The notes under the pieces are model-generated. The model was not told where the DNA came from. It was given only the letters and a program-made list of their open reading frames with translations, and ran no database searches. Below are positions 44,174 to 51,875 of a stretch of DNA of 64,000 nt, in pieces; the first letter of the stretch is position 1, and every line of letters begins with the position of its first letter. The DNA is taken from NCBI GenBank assembly GCA_030812955.1, contig JAUSTR010000004.1, positions 156,942 through 220,941 of the forward strand, read 5' to 3'. Both the position numbers and the translations under genes were made by a program. The DNA is from Bacillus alveayuensis (GTDB lineage Bacteria; Bacillota; Bacilli; Bacillales; Aeribacillaceae).

Positions 44174-45460
44174 ATGAACAACTTGAAAACAGTTACTGTT
44201 GTCGGCTTGGGGAAAATTGGCTTACCATTGGCAGCCGTTTTTGCAAACAATGGCTTTGAAGTGATCGGAGTAGATATTAATGAGGAGGTTGTGCGACACG
44301 TCAATCAAGGAAAATCTCATTTATTGAATGAGCCCGGAATCGATCAATTAGTGAAAGACGCATATAAAAAGAATTCATTAAAAGCGACCACAAATACTGC
44401 TCAAGCTGTTAGGAAGTCTGATGTCGTTGTCGTAATTGTTCCTGTGTTAATTGATGAAAATGATCAAGTAGATTACCAATACATTGACAGAGCGGTTTTA
44501 GAGATTGCGAGAGGGATTCAAAAGGGAACATTAGTGATATTTGAAACAACGGTTCCAACTGGAGATACTAGAAACCGCTTTGGAAAAAAAATCGAAGAAA
44601 TATCTGGGTTAAAAATGGGAGTAGACTTTTATTTAGCTTATAGTCCTGAAAGGGTTTATTCGAATCGGATTTTACAAGATTTAAAAAACTATCCAAAAAT
44701 AGTTGGCGGAATAAACAAGGAAAGCCTTGAATTAGCCGCGACCTTTTATAAAAAAGCACTAAATGGTTCTGTCATTAATGTGAAGAACCTAGAAACGGCA
44801 GAATTTGCGAAGGTAGCTGAATCTGTTTACCGCGATGTAAATATTGCTTTAGCAAATGAACTGGCAATGTTTGCTGATCAACATAACGTCAATATTTTAG
44901 ATGTCATACAAGCAGGAAACAGTCAGCCTTTTTGCCATTTACATCATCCAGGAGTCGGAGTAGGTGGACATTGCATTCCAGTATACCCTTACTTCTTCAT
45001 AAATCGTGGCCTAAAGGAAGGTTTAATTACGAAAGCTAGAGAAATCAATGATCAGATGGCAAAATATGCCGTTGACGTCATTGAAGAAGAAGTAGGAAGC
45101 TTAGAAAATCAAAATATTCTAATCTTAGGATTAGCCTTTCGTGAAAACGTGAAGGAAACGACAAAATCTTCTACATTGCTTTTAATTGAAAACTTTAAGC
45201 AAAAAAAAGCCAACGTTTTCGTCCACGATCCTTTATTTACGGATAAAGAAATCGCTTCGTTTGGAGTCATCCCAATATCAGTCGATCACCAAATCGTCAA
45301 AACAATCGATGTTGTAGTGTTGCAAGCCTACCATGATCGTTATAAACATTTAACGTTTGATCCATTTACTAACTGTAAACTTGTATTCGACGGACGGAAT
45401 GTACTTCCTAGAGAACAGATCGAAAGTTTAGGGATTCGTTATAAAGGAGTTGGACTGTAA
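44174..45460 (+). CDS. UDP-GlcNAc/UDP-ManNAc 6-dehydrogenase (WbpA/WecC type)
   Basis: 428 aa nucleotide-sugar dehydrogenase: VTVVGLGKIGLPLAAVFA (NAD site), IFETTVPTGDTRN, YSPERVYSNRILQDL, the Lys/Asn block AEFAKVAESVYRDVNIALAN, and the catalytic cysteine in PGVGVGGHCIPVYPYF. The GHCIPVYPYF form and the YSPERV block mark the HexNAc 6-dehydrogenase subfamily, separating it from the UDP-glucose enzyme at 13954. Candidate first step of UDP-diacetamido-mannuronate synthesis. The aminotransferase gene follows directly. Confidence 0.9.
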   Translation: MNNLKTVTVVGLGKIGLPLAAVFANNGFEVIGVDINEEVVRHVNQGKSHLLNEPGIDQLVKDAYKKNSLKATTNTAQAVRKSDVVVVIVPVLIDENDQVDYQYIDRAVLEIARGIQKGTLVIFETTVPTGDTRNRFGKKIEEISGLKMGVDFYLAYSPERVYSNRILQDLKNYPKIVGGINKESLELAATFYKKALNGSVINVKNLETAEFAKVAESVYRDVNIALANELAMFADQHNVNILDVIQAGNSQPFCHLHHPGVGVGGHCIPVYPYFFINRGLKEGLITKAREINDQMAKYAVDVIEEEVGSLENQNILILGLAFRENVKETTKSSTLLLIENFKQKKANVFVHDPLFTDKEIASFGVIPISVDHQIVKTIDVVVLQAYHDRYKHLTFDPFTNCKLVFDGRNVLPREQIESLGIRYKGVGL

Positions 45461-46591
45461 GTGAACGAGAGAAGACGAAAACAAAAGATCCCAATGGTTC
45501 ATTTGAAAAAAGAAATGGATCTTTTAAGAGATCCTATTTATAAAGCAGTTCAAGAAGTATTAGAAAGCGGTTCATATATTTTAGGAAATAAAGGGAAAGA
45601 GCTTGAATCAAAGGTATCACGCTATGTAGAGGCTGCTTATGGTGCAGGAGTTGCGAGCGGAACGGATGCTCTTGTTTTATCACTTGAAGCACTAGGAATA
45701 GGAGAAGGGGATGAAGTCATTACAACTCCATTTACGTTTTTTGCGACAGCGGAGGCCATTGTTCGGGTCGGAGCCAAACCTGTTTTTGTCGATATTAACC
45801 CAAACACGTATCATATTCAGCCATCGAACATTTACAATGCTTTAAACGCAAAAACAAAAGCAATCATCGTCGTTCATTTATTTGGTCATGCTGCAAATAT
45901 GGATGAGATCATGCAAATTGCGAAAGAATATGGATTACGAGTCATTGAAGATGCCTGTCAAGCAATCGGAACAGAATATAAAGGGAAAAGAGTAGGGGCA
46001 ATAGGAGATGTAGGTTGTTTTTCTTTTTATCCTTCGAAAAATTTAGGGGGGGTCGGAGATGGGGGAATGGTCGTAACCAATTCACAAGATGTTTATGAAA
46101 AAATTTGTGAATTACGAAATCATGGAAGTGAAAAAAACAATAAATATAAGCACTCGACAATTGGGTACAATAGCCGGCTAGATGAATTGCAAGCAGCCAT
46201 TTTACTCGAAAAATTAAAGTATTTAGATGATTTCTTAATCAAAAGGAGAGAAATTGCGAGAAGGTATACGGAAGAATTAAACCAATTCGTTAAGACGCCA
46301 TCTATATATTTAAATCGAACACATACCTTTCATCAATATTGCATAGAATTAGACAATCGCGATGAATTAGCCTCTTATTTAATCCGTCAAAACATTGCAA
46401 CAGCAATTTATTACCCGATTCCTCTCCACCTTCAACAAGCTTTTTTAAATTTAAACTATAAAAAAGGGGATTTTCCAATAGCTGAGAAAATTTCAAACAA
46501 GATTTTAGCACTTCCCATATACCCATTGATGGATCAAATGGAACAGGATAAAGTAATAAAGGCGATAAAAGAGTTTTTTCAAACGATTTAA
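45461..46591 (+). CDS. DegT/DnrJ/EryC1 sugar aminotransferase (WbpE type)
   Basis: 376 aa PLP enzyme: VPMVHL-like start (IPMVHLKKEMDLLRDPIYKA), SGSYILGNKGKELE, GVASGTDALVLSLEALG, IEDACQAIG, and the PLP lysine in CFSFYPSKNLGGVGDGG. This subfamily (WbpE/QdtB/GnnB) aminates 3-keto sugar nucleotides. GTG start directly after the stop of the previous gene, with AAAGGAG inside it; an ATG at 45494 is possible but lacks an RBS. Together with the Gfo/Idh enzyme at 31776 it would install the 3-amino group. Confidence 0.9.
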   Translation: MNERRRKQKIPMVHLKKEMDLLRDPIYKAVQEVLESGSYILGNKGKELESKVSRYVEAAYGAGVASGTDALVLSLEALGIGEGDEVITTPFTFFATAEAIVRVGAKPVFVDINPNTYHIQPSNIYNALNAKTKAIIVVHLFGHAANMDEIMQIAKEYGLRVIEDACQAIGTEYKGKRVGAIGDVGCFSFYPSKNLGGVGDGGMVVTNSQDVYEKICELRNHGSEKNNKYKHSTIGYNSRLDELQAAILLEKLKYLDDFLIKRREIARRYTEELNQFVKTPSIYLNRTHTFHQYCIELDNRDELASYLIRQNIATAIYYPIPLHLQQAFLNLNYKKGDFPIAEKISNKILALPIYPLMDQMEQDKVIKAIKEFFQTI

Positions 46592-46627
46592 TGTTATGAT
46601 CATTGTTAGTATAAAGTGTTCTTTGTA

Positions 46628-46672
46628 AATACAGTGGCAGGGGAATATACGCTCATCCCCCTGCCATTAAGT
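46628..46672. terminator. Bidirectional terminator
   Basis: TGGCAGGGG pairs with CCCCTGCCA (loop about 14 bases) between convergent genes, with TTAAGTTT on the plus side. Confidence 0.75.
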
Positions 46673-47743
46673 TTATTGCAGGTTTTCGATCATGTTCGTA
46701 AAATGAATAGCGTATTGTTCAAGAGAAAAATTTTCTTGAATATGCTGAACCCCAGCCTCAATGATCTTTTCCCGTAAAGATCGATCCTTCATTAATTGTT
46801 TGGCTTCTTGTACAGCTTGTTCTATATTTCCAAATTCAAAAAATTTACCTGTCTCATTATGTGTTATAAAGCTTTTAACTCCATCAGAATCGGTAGCAAG
46901 GACAGGGCATCGGCAAAGCATCGCTTCAAGCACAGCATAACCGAATCCTTCTACTTTTGAAGTGGAGCATAAAAATCCCCCTGAATCCCCAATGATCGAA
47001 TAGTAATCAGCCATTTTGTGATGCGGCTCGTTCTGATATACCGTCAAGTGTTCTATGATTTTCAGCTCGTGAACCTTTTGTTCAAACGCATTTCTTTGTG
47101 AGGGATAGGATAAGGAATCATCTTCAAACATCCAAAGCTGGATGGAAGGATTTTCTTGAATTAAAAGACTTCCAATTTCGAGAAAATCTCTCCAATTTTT
47201 ATTTTCTTCAAGTCTTCCTACCCAGCCAATAATCGGTGATTCTTTTTTTGGATGTTTTTGATATTTAAATGTTTCCGAATTGATACAGTTATGAAAATAA
47301 AAAAGCTTTTTATGTGGAAAATATTTTTTAAATGCTTGAACGAGATGAGGCGTGTTCGGACATAATATGGCATCACAATAATTGTTGATGAAGGAACGAG
47401 CATGTTTTTTTATATAAATATCTATATATTCCTTTCTTTTTCCAATTCCTTGATTATCATATATAACAATTCCTTTATACCCGAATTCACGAATTTTTTT
47501 CATTAATAACAAATCATAGCCGACGATGATTGCTATATAATTTCCATTCATAATAATTGATTTGATTTCGGAATCGTCATTTGAAATAAAGATAGGGGCA
47601 TTGATGTTGTTTTGGAGACCAGATCCTTTTTGTCGATACAAAAAATGGCAGTTAATCCCTTTTCTGCTTAATGCCTCATTTCGCTGTCTATTTAACGTTT
47701 CAACTCCGCCGCTTGGAACGGTAAACGTGAATAAGACATTCAT
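46673..47743 (-). CDS. GT4 family glycosyltransferase
   Basis: 356 aa. MNVLFTFTVPSGGVETLNRQ has the Gly-Gly-Val-Glu-x-Leu acceptor loop; IIGWVGRLEENKNWRDFLEI opens the donor domain; EGFGYAVLEAMLCRCPVLAT contains the E-x7-E block. RBS GGAGGTGGCAAC is very good. It stands alone on the minus strand, convergent with the aminotransferase gene. Confidence 0.88.
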   Translation of the reverse strand: MNVLFTFTVPSGGVETLNRQRNEALSRKGINCHFLYRQKGSGLQNNINAPIFISNDDSEIKSIIMNGNYIAIIVGYDLLLMKKIREFGYKGIVIYDNQGIGKRKEYIDIYIKKHARSFINNYCDAILCPNTPHLVQAFKKYFPHKKLFYFHNCINSETFKYQKHPKKESPIIGWVGRLEENKNWRDFLEIGSLLIQENPSIQLWMFEDDSLSYPSQRNAFEQKVHELKIIEHLTVYQNEPHHKMADYYSIIGDSGGFLCSTSKVEGFGYAVLEAMLCRCPVLATDSDGVKSFITHNETGKFFEFGNIEQAVQEAKQLMKDRSLREKIIEAGVQHIQENFSLEQYAIHFTNMIENLQ

Positions 47744-47829
47744 GTTGCCACCTCCATTTAAATGAAAATTAAATTTACATGAAAATATGGTGATGGATGA
47801 TCGAAAGTATGTTGAAAGCTTTTTTCAAT

Positions 47830-47984
47830 AGGCTGTTTTCGTAAACTTTTCTGCCTTTCTACTGTCCATGAACCGAACAAGCACGTGGTCAGGGAAATTA
47901 CATTTGTACGCTAAAGCGTGACATAGCAAGCGTATCGCTTTCCTGACAGTTATAGTAAAGCAACACTCTTTTAGAAAAGAGCCT
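47830..47984 (+). repeat. Repeat family A, copy 10
   Basis: AGGCTGTTTTCGTAAACTTTT to CTCTTTTAGAAAAGAGCCT with CATGAACCGAACAAGCACGT and GCAAGCGTATCGCTTTC inside. It fills the gap before the JAMM gene terminator. Confidence 0.88.
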
Positions 47985-48007
47985 TCCAATAAAGGATGAG
48001 TATGGCC

Positions 48008-48052
48008 CATAAATAAAAGTCTGTTGGCATTTTTATACAACAGACTCAATAA
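48008..48052 (-). terminator. Terminator of the JAMM protein gene
   Basis: AGTCTGTTG pairs with CAACAGACT around an 11-base loop; on the minus strand TTTTATTTATG follows. Confidence 0.75.
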
Positions 48053-48089
48053 AAAGAAATGATTTTCATAAGGTAACATTCAGATGATA

Positions 48090-48458
48090 TCAATCATGTA
48101 AAAGCTGGATCATAAGAGGAATTACTTTCCGATTGATGATTCGAAACCCCTTTACGACAGGCTTTTGGTTAGCAAGGGAGATGATGATATAAGCAGCTTC
48201 AGGGTAATGGGCATATTCAATATCTCTAGAAGAAGGATACGCAATACCAGTTGGATGAGAGTGATAGATGCCAGTTAAAGCTTCTTTATTTTGTTGTATT
48301 TGCTTAAGCGTCTGTTGCAATTGTGTTGTATCCATGGCAAAAGAAACAGGGCTTCTCTCCACATTTTTCATTTTCCATATCGTTTCGGCTACTCCGTTTT
48401 TTCCGGATAATAACCCGCAAGCTTCATAAGGCAATTCTTTTTTACAATGTGCGATCAT
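48090..48458 (-). CDS. JAMM/Mov34 (M67) metalloprotease-like protein, 5' end uncertain
   Basis: The JAMM zinc motif is complete: HSHPTGIAYPSSRD (H-x-H-x7-S-x2-D) with an upstream glutamate in ELPYEACGLLSG. Such Rad25/JAB1-type proteins in Bacillus are thought to act as isopeptidases or thiolactone/sulfur-carrier processing enzymes. The first ATG (48458) has no well-spaced RBS, and the frame before it (IKESVWKEM) reads like the conserved family start. A TTG at 48498 with AAAAAGGG overlaps the previous stop but is out of frame by one base across a T5 run; see findings. Confidence 0.78.
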   Translation of the reverse strand: MIAHCKKELPYEACGLLSGKNGVAETIWKMKNVERSPVSFAMDTTQLQQTLKQIQQNKEALTGIYHSHPTGIAYPSSRDIEYAHYPEAAYIIISLANQKPVVKGFRIINRKVIPLMIQLLHD

Positions 48459-48494
48459 TTCCTTCCAAACGGATTCTTTTATAGAAAAAGATTT

Positions 48495-48653
48495 TCAATT
48501 TACCCTTTTTAACGGTTTGCCGCATGGACACGTTTTTTTAGGTTGTAGTGAATGTGTTTTTTTGCGGTGAAGAGAGAGCGTTTGTTTCGTTATTTGCTTT
48601 TTTGGCTGATTTTTTAGCTGTAAATAAATTTGGCGGAGCATCTCAGGTGTCAT
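48495..48653 (-). CDS. Small basic protein with CPCGKP motif
   Basis: 52 aa, MTPEMLRQIYLQLKNQPKKQ, ending KKTCPCGKPLKRVN. RBS AAAGGAGAACAACTTC before the ATG. Its TGA overlaps a TTG that is the likely original start of the JAMM gene, so the two look translationally coupled. The CPCG-K-P tail may bind zinc or carry thiols. Unknown family. Confidence 0.6.
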   Translation of the reverse strand: MTPEMLRQIYLQLKNQPKKQITKQTLSLHRKKTHSLQPKKTCPCGKPLKRVN

Positions 48654-48823
48654 GAAGTTGTTCTCCTTTCCCCATAATAAAATATATTATAGATTCAAAA
48701 CCTTTTTGATGAGTCCGTAAAGAACGAGGCTCATACGGTATGGATTTGTCATGCATGGCTGCAACTTAACTCCTGTTCAGATTATTGATTCATGAACAGA
48801 ACTAAAAATAAGTGTTTCAACGA

Positions 48824-50065
48824 TCATTTCTTTCTACTATATTTAAATGGATTGATAACGGTTGTATGATTTCTTTCGTGTGATGGAGCTTTGATTTGGT
48901 TTTCTTCTTGGTATGATTGGTTTAATTTTAGCGTTGCCTCTCTTAAAGAGCTGTTAAGCTGTTGGATGATTTTTTTGTATTGTTCTTCCCTTTTTTTTAG
49001 CTCTTGTAATTCATCATTGATTTGTTCAATCTCATTTTGATATTCAAGTTCTTTTTTCCGATACTCTTGTTCCTTTTCGTTAAAAGAAGTATTTAATTTT
49101 TCAAGTTTTTCTTGAAACTCGTGCTCTTTATTATTTTCGAAGTCCTGAAAATATTGAACAAATTGCTCCATTTTTTCTCTCAGTATTTCTTCTTTTTTTT
49201 GGTAGTTGGAAAAGGCGTTTTCCATTTCGAAGAGCATATTTTTATACTCTAGTAAATCAGCTTGTATTTTTTCGACCGTGTTATTTAATTGCAGTAATTT
49301 TTCATTTTGCTCATCTGCTTTATCTTGATTCCAAATAGGCCATAACATGTTTATCAACTTCCTTTTGTATAATTGATGTTCTTGTGCTTGGATCCCTTTT
49401 TGTAAATCAGCTAAGGATAGCTCCAACATGTTTATATGTTGAGTGAGTGTTTGAATCATCTCCTCTATTGCGGCTAACCATTTTTTAGATTTTTCGTTCA
49501 TTGCAAAGAATGGTGTATTTTTCATAAAATCGCCGATCCAAAACTGTATGAAATGGCAATGGCTTTTTATGACGAGATTTTTTAATTCCAGCTCTTTTCG
49601 CATTTGATCAGCCTGCTGTTGTATCGTTTGAATTTTTTTCTTTTGTTCTTGAATGATTTGAGTTTGCTTTTTTTCCTCAAAATGATGGTGAAAAAGCTCT
49701 GACTTTTTTTGATTTAAAGATGCTTGCAAAGAAGCGATCGTATGTTTCAATTGTTTAATTTGTTTCTTTAATTGCTGTTCATTTTTTTCAAAAGCTTTAA
49801 TACGGTCCGCTTTTTGCTTTAATTGTTTTTTTAGTGACTGATTTTTGTCAATGTCCGGAATCGGCTTTTGATTTTGTTTATGATCCATTATAATAACTTG
49901 CTTCTGTAAGGATTGTTTGAGTGAATGCTCAAATGCCTCATAATCCTTCAAATGGATCATTACTTGTTTTAACGAGTCTTGGAATCCATTTAATTGATGT
50001 TCATACTGTTCAAGGTTTAACAAAATCAATTTTCTTTTCTCTTGAGGGATCTTTTGTATCACCAT
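48824..50065 (-). CDS. Long coiled-coil protein
   Basis: 413 aa, almost wholly predicted coiled coil and rich in Gln, Lys and Glu (QLKKQIKQLKHTIASLQASL; ELEYQNEIEQINDELQELKK). A non-coil insert at about 170-190 is aromatic (HCHFIQFWIGDFMKNTPFF). The tail PSHERNHTTVINPFKYSRKK is basic. ATG at 50065 preceded by AAAAGGGGATGG. It lies in a group with other coiled-coil and Cys-rich spore-surface candidates. No enzymatic domain. Confidence 0.7.
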   Translation of the reverse strand: MVIQKIPQEKRKLILLNLEQYEHQLNGFQDSLKQVMIHLKDYEAFEHSLKQSLQKQVIIMDHKQNQKPIPDIDKNQSLKKQLKQKADRIKAFEKNEQQLKKQIKQLKHTIASLQASLNQKKSELFHHHFEEKKQTQIIQEQKKKIQTIQQQADQMRKELELKNLVIKSHCHFIQFWIGDFMKNTPFFAMNEKSKKWLAAIEEMIQTLTQHINMLELSLADLQKGIQAQEHQLYKRKLINMLWPIWNQDKADEQNEKLLQLNNTVEKIQADLLEYKNMLFEMENAFSNYQKKEEILREKMEQFVQYFQDFENNKEHEFQEKLEKLNTSFNEKEQEYRKKELEYQNEIEQINDELQELKKREEQYKKIIQQLNSSLREATLKLNQSYQEENQIKAPSHERNHTTVINPFKYSRKK

Positions 50066-50188
50066 GGATAACCATCCCCTTTTACACAAATCCCTTTAAT
50101 ACTTATATGTGAAAGGTGCCCCATTTGTGCATCGTGGCAAAATAAAGAACAGTTTTAGACAAAGTCAATATAAAAGGAATGTTTTAAA

Positions 50189-50311
50189 CTGAATGAAAAC
50201 TCATGTCACAAGGCACGATCCCGTTGAAAAGCAGAGTTGCCAATTAAGGTAATGAAATGCGATGCGGTCGAAATAACAAAGAATGCAAGCGTTTGTGGGC
50301 AGTCTGAAGGG
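50189..50311 (+). repeat. Repeat family C, copy 2
   Basis: CTGAATGAAAACTCATGTCA at the left and GTTTGTGGGCAGTCTGAAGG at the right match the copy at 28811-28923 along the whole length with scattered substitutions and small indels. Confidence 0.75.
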
Positions 50312-50334
50312 AGAAGATTTCTCTTCTCCCTTAG
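50308..50334 (-). terminator. Hairpin after the Cys-rich protein gene
   Basis: GGGAGAAGA pairs with TCTTCTCCC around TTTC, 20 bases after the minus-strand stop. No good T-run follows on the minus strand (CAGACTGCC), so termination is only probable. Confidence 0.5.
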
Positions 50335-50353
50335 CTACAATGGAATATAAAGA

Positions 50354-51547
50354 TTAAAGTTCGTTAAATGTTTCGCAGTCACGAACGAGAAGGTCTCCAT
50401 CTGGAACAACAACCGTATTGCTGTTAAAGATTGTATTGCCAAGTGAATCAGATAAGATTAACTGATATTGATCATTTAAACCAGGCATTTCATTTAACGT
50501 TAGCGTATAATTAACATTTTGTGTTTGGCCTGTTGATGTGAATGTCATCGTAGCAATACCCGTTACCGTCATGGTTAACGAATCAGGTGCCCCGCTATCG
50601 TCACATGCTACATTAAAGGTTAATGGAGTTGCTGTAAAGCTTTGGTCGTTGTAGAGATATCCATTTGTATCTGTGAAAGTAAAGAGCCATGAGCTTTGCG
50701 CAAGTGTACAATTGTTGCAAATTTGTGCGATTAAGCTGACATCTCCAACTTCAGTTTCGCCATTGAAGTTGATTGTTTGGTTTTGGACTAACGATTCCGC
50801 AGCTGCTTGACAGTCGCAATTTTGACGAGGGAAGATATCCGGACATTGCGGCGGGAATTCAAATGTTGGACATTCTTCCTCAGGAGGTGTAGGGATCGGA
50901 ATATCGTTTGGACGCGGCTGGCAGAATTTCGCTAGCACTTCTAATTTCACTTCTGCTTCGACTTGAATTTCTTTACATACTGTAACACTTAATTCAATCA
51001 TATTACCTAGTAAAACTCTGTTTGTCGGTTTGCAAATGACTCGTGTAATGCGGCATAGAACATTGCTTTCATCTAAAGGTGCTGGAATACAAACGGCATA
51101 GTCATCGTCGAACTGAACAGGAACTTCAAATTCACAAAGAAGATCACTAGTAGTATCATTAAATACTTGAACAACTAAAATGACAGTCCAGATAATTCGC
51201 ACTCTTCCAGCTTCGCCTGGTTCCCCGTTTTCCACTTCAACGACCTCACAGCTAGCAGATGGGACTTGATTTGGCTGTGGTTTTGGGATGATTGGGAAAG
51301 GACCTGGAACATCAGGAGCAATACATTCAATTCGAATATCATCACCTGCATTTAATGCTGCTAGAACTCTTCCTGCGCAGCTATCTGGATCATTTGGATC
51401 ACCTGGCAGTGGGACTTTGTTTGTATCGCGGTTCGTATCGACAACCCAGTCATAGACTTTTTGAACGCGAATACACTCTTCCATTAAATTGTTTGGGTTT
51501 AATGGTGGAAGAACTTGTGAACCTTTAATCGGTTTAAAGCCTTTCAC
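50354..51547 (-). CDS. Cys-rich candidate spore-surface protein with CPDIFPR motif
   Basis: 397 aa. Residues 1-245 are homologous to the protein at 23243: VQKVYDWVVD at 29-38, IQVEAEVKLEVLAKFCQPRP at 194-213, and FPPQCPDIFPR at 231-241. Residues ~245-397 are an added beta-rich Thr/Asn-rich domain (DSLTMTVTGIATMTFTSTGQ). Many cysteines, no signal peptide, no enzymatic motif. GTG start with AAAGGAATGATTTTGA. A structural spore-coat or exosporium protein is the best inference. Confidence 0.75.
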   Translation of the reverse strand: MKGFKPIKGSQVLPPLNPNNLMEECIRVQKVYDWVVDTNRDTNKVPLPGDPNDPDSCAGRVLAALNAGDDIRIECIAPDVPGPFPIIPKPQPNQVPSASCEVVEVENGEPGEAGRVRIIWTVILVVQVFNDTTSDLLCEFEVPVQFDDDYAVCIPAPLDESNVLCRITRVICKPTNRVLLGNMIELSVTVCKEIQVEAEVKLEVLAKFCQPRPNDIPIPTPPEEECPTFEFPPQCPDIFPRQNCDCQAAAESLVQNQTINFNGETEVGDVSLIAQICNNCTLAQSSWLFTFTDTNGYLYNDQSFTATPLTFNVACDDSGAPDSLTMTVTGIATMTFTSTGQTQNVNYTLTLNEMPGLNDQYQLILSDSLGNTIFNSNTVVVPDGDLLVRDCETFNEL

Positions 51548-51658
51548 TCAAAATCATTCCTTTCATTCGTCTAGATTTATTTTCCATATATCATATTGAT
51601 TTGTTTACAGAATGGTCACGTGTGTATGGGCCCAAATAATTATTTTTTGGAAATTGGC

Positions 51659-51766
51659 CACAAGTGTTGATTATCCATTATTTTACTTAAACATGCAGAA
51701 TCGTATGGCAGAAAAGCTAGAGATAGAGCCATCTCAACTGGTTATTATTGGTTAATCAACACCCCT
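51659..51766. mobile_element. Repeat family B (MITE), internally deleted copy with 9-bp target duplication
   Basis: It starts CACAAGTGTTGATTATCC and ends GGTTAATCAACACCCCTG and is flanked by GAAATTGGC at 51650-51658 and again from 51768. It is identical in its ends to the 244-bp copy at 32856 but lacks about 135 internal bases between CAGAATCGTATGGC and AGAAAAGCTAG. Confidence 0.9.
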
Positions 51767-51875
51767 GGAAATTGGCATTTAACTATAAATAGGGACGAAC
51801 AATGAGCGATTCGTTCATGATTTTTTTTATAGAACATAAAATGAACAAAAGAGAGGCTTTGGAAGGAGGGGTCAC

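Noticed and set aside
44174..45460. A second UDP-glucose 6-dehydrogenase
   Set aside because: The YSPERV and GGHCIPVYPYF blocks place it with the HexNAc 6-dehydrogenases, unlike the enzyme at 13954 (GGSCFPKD).
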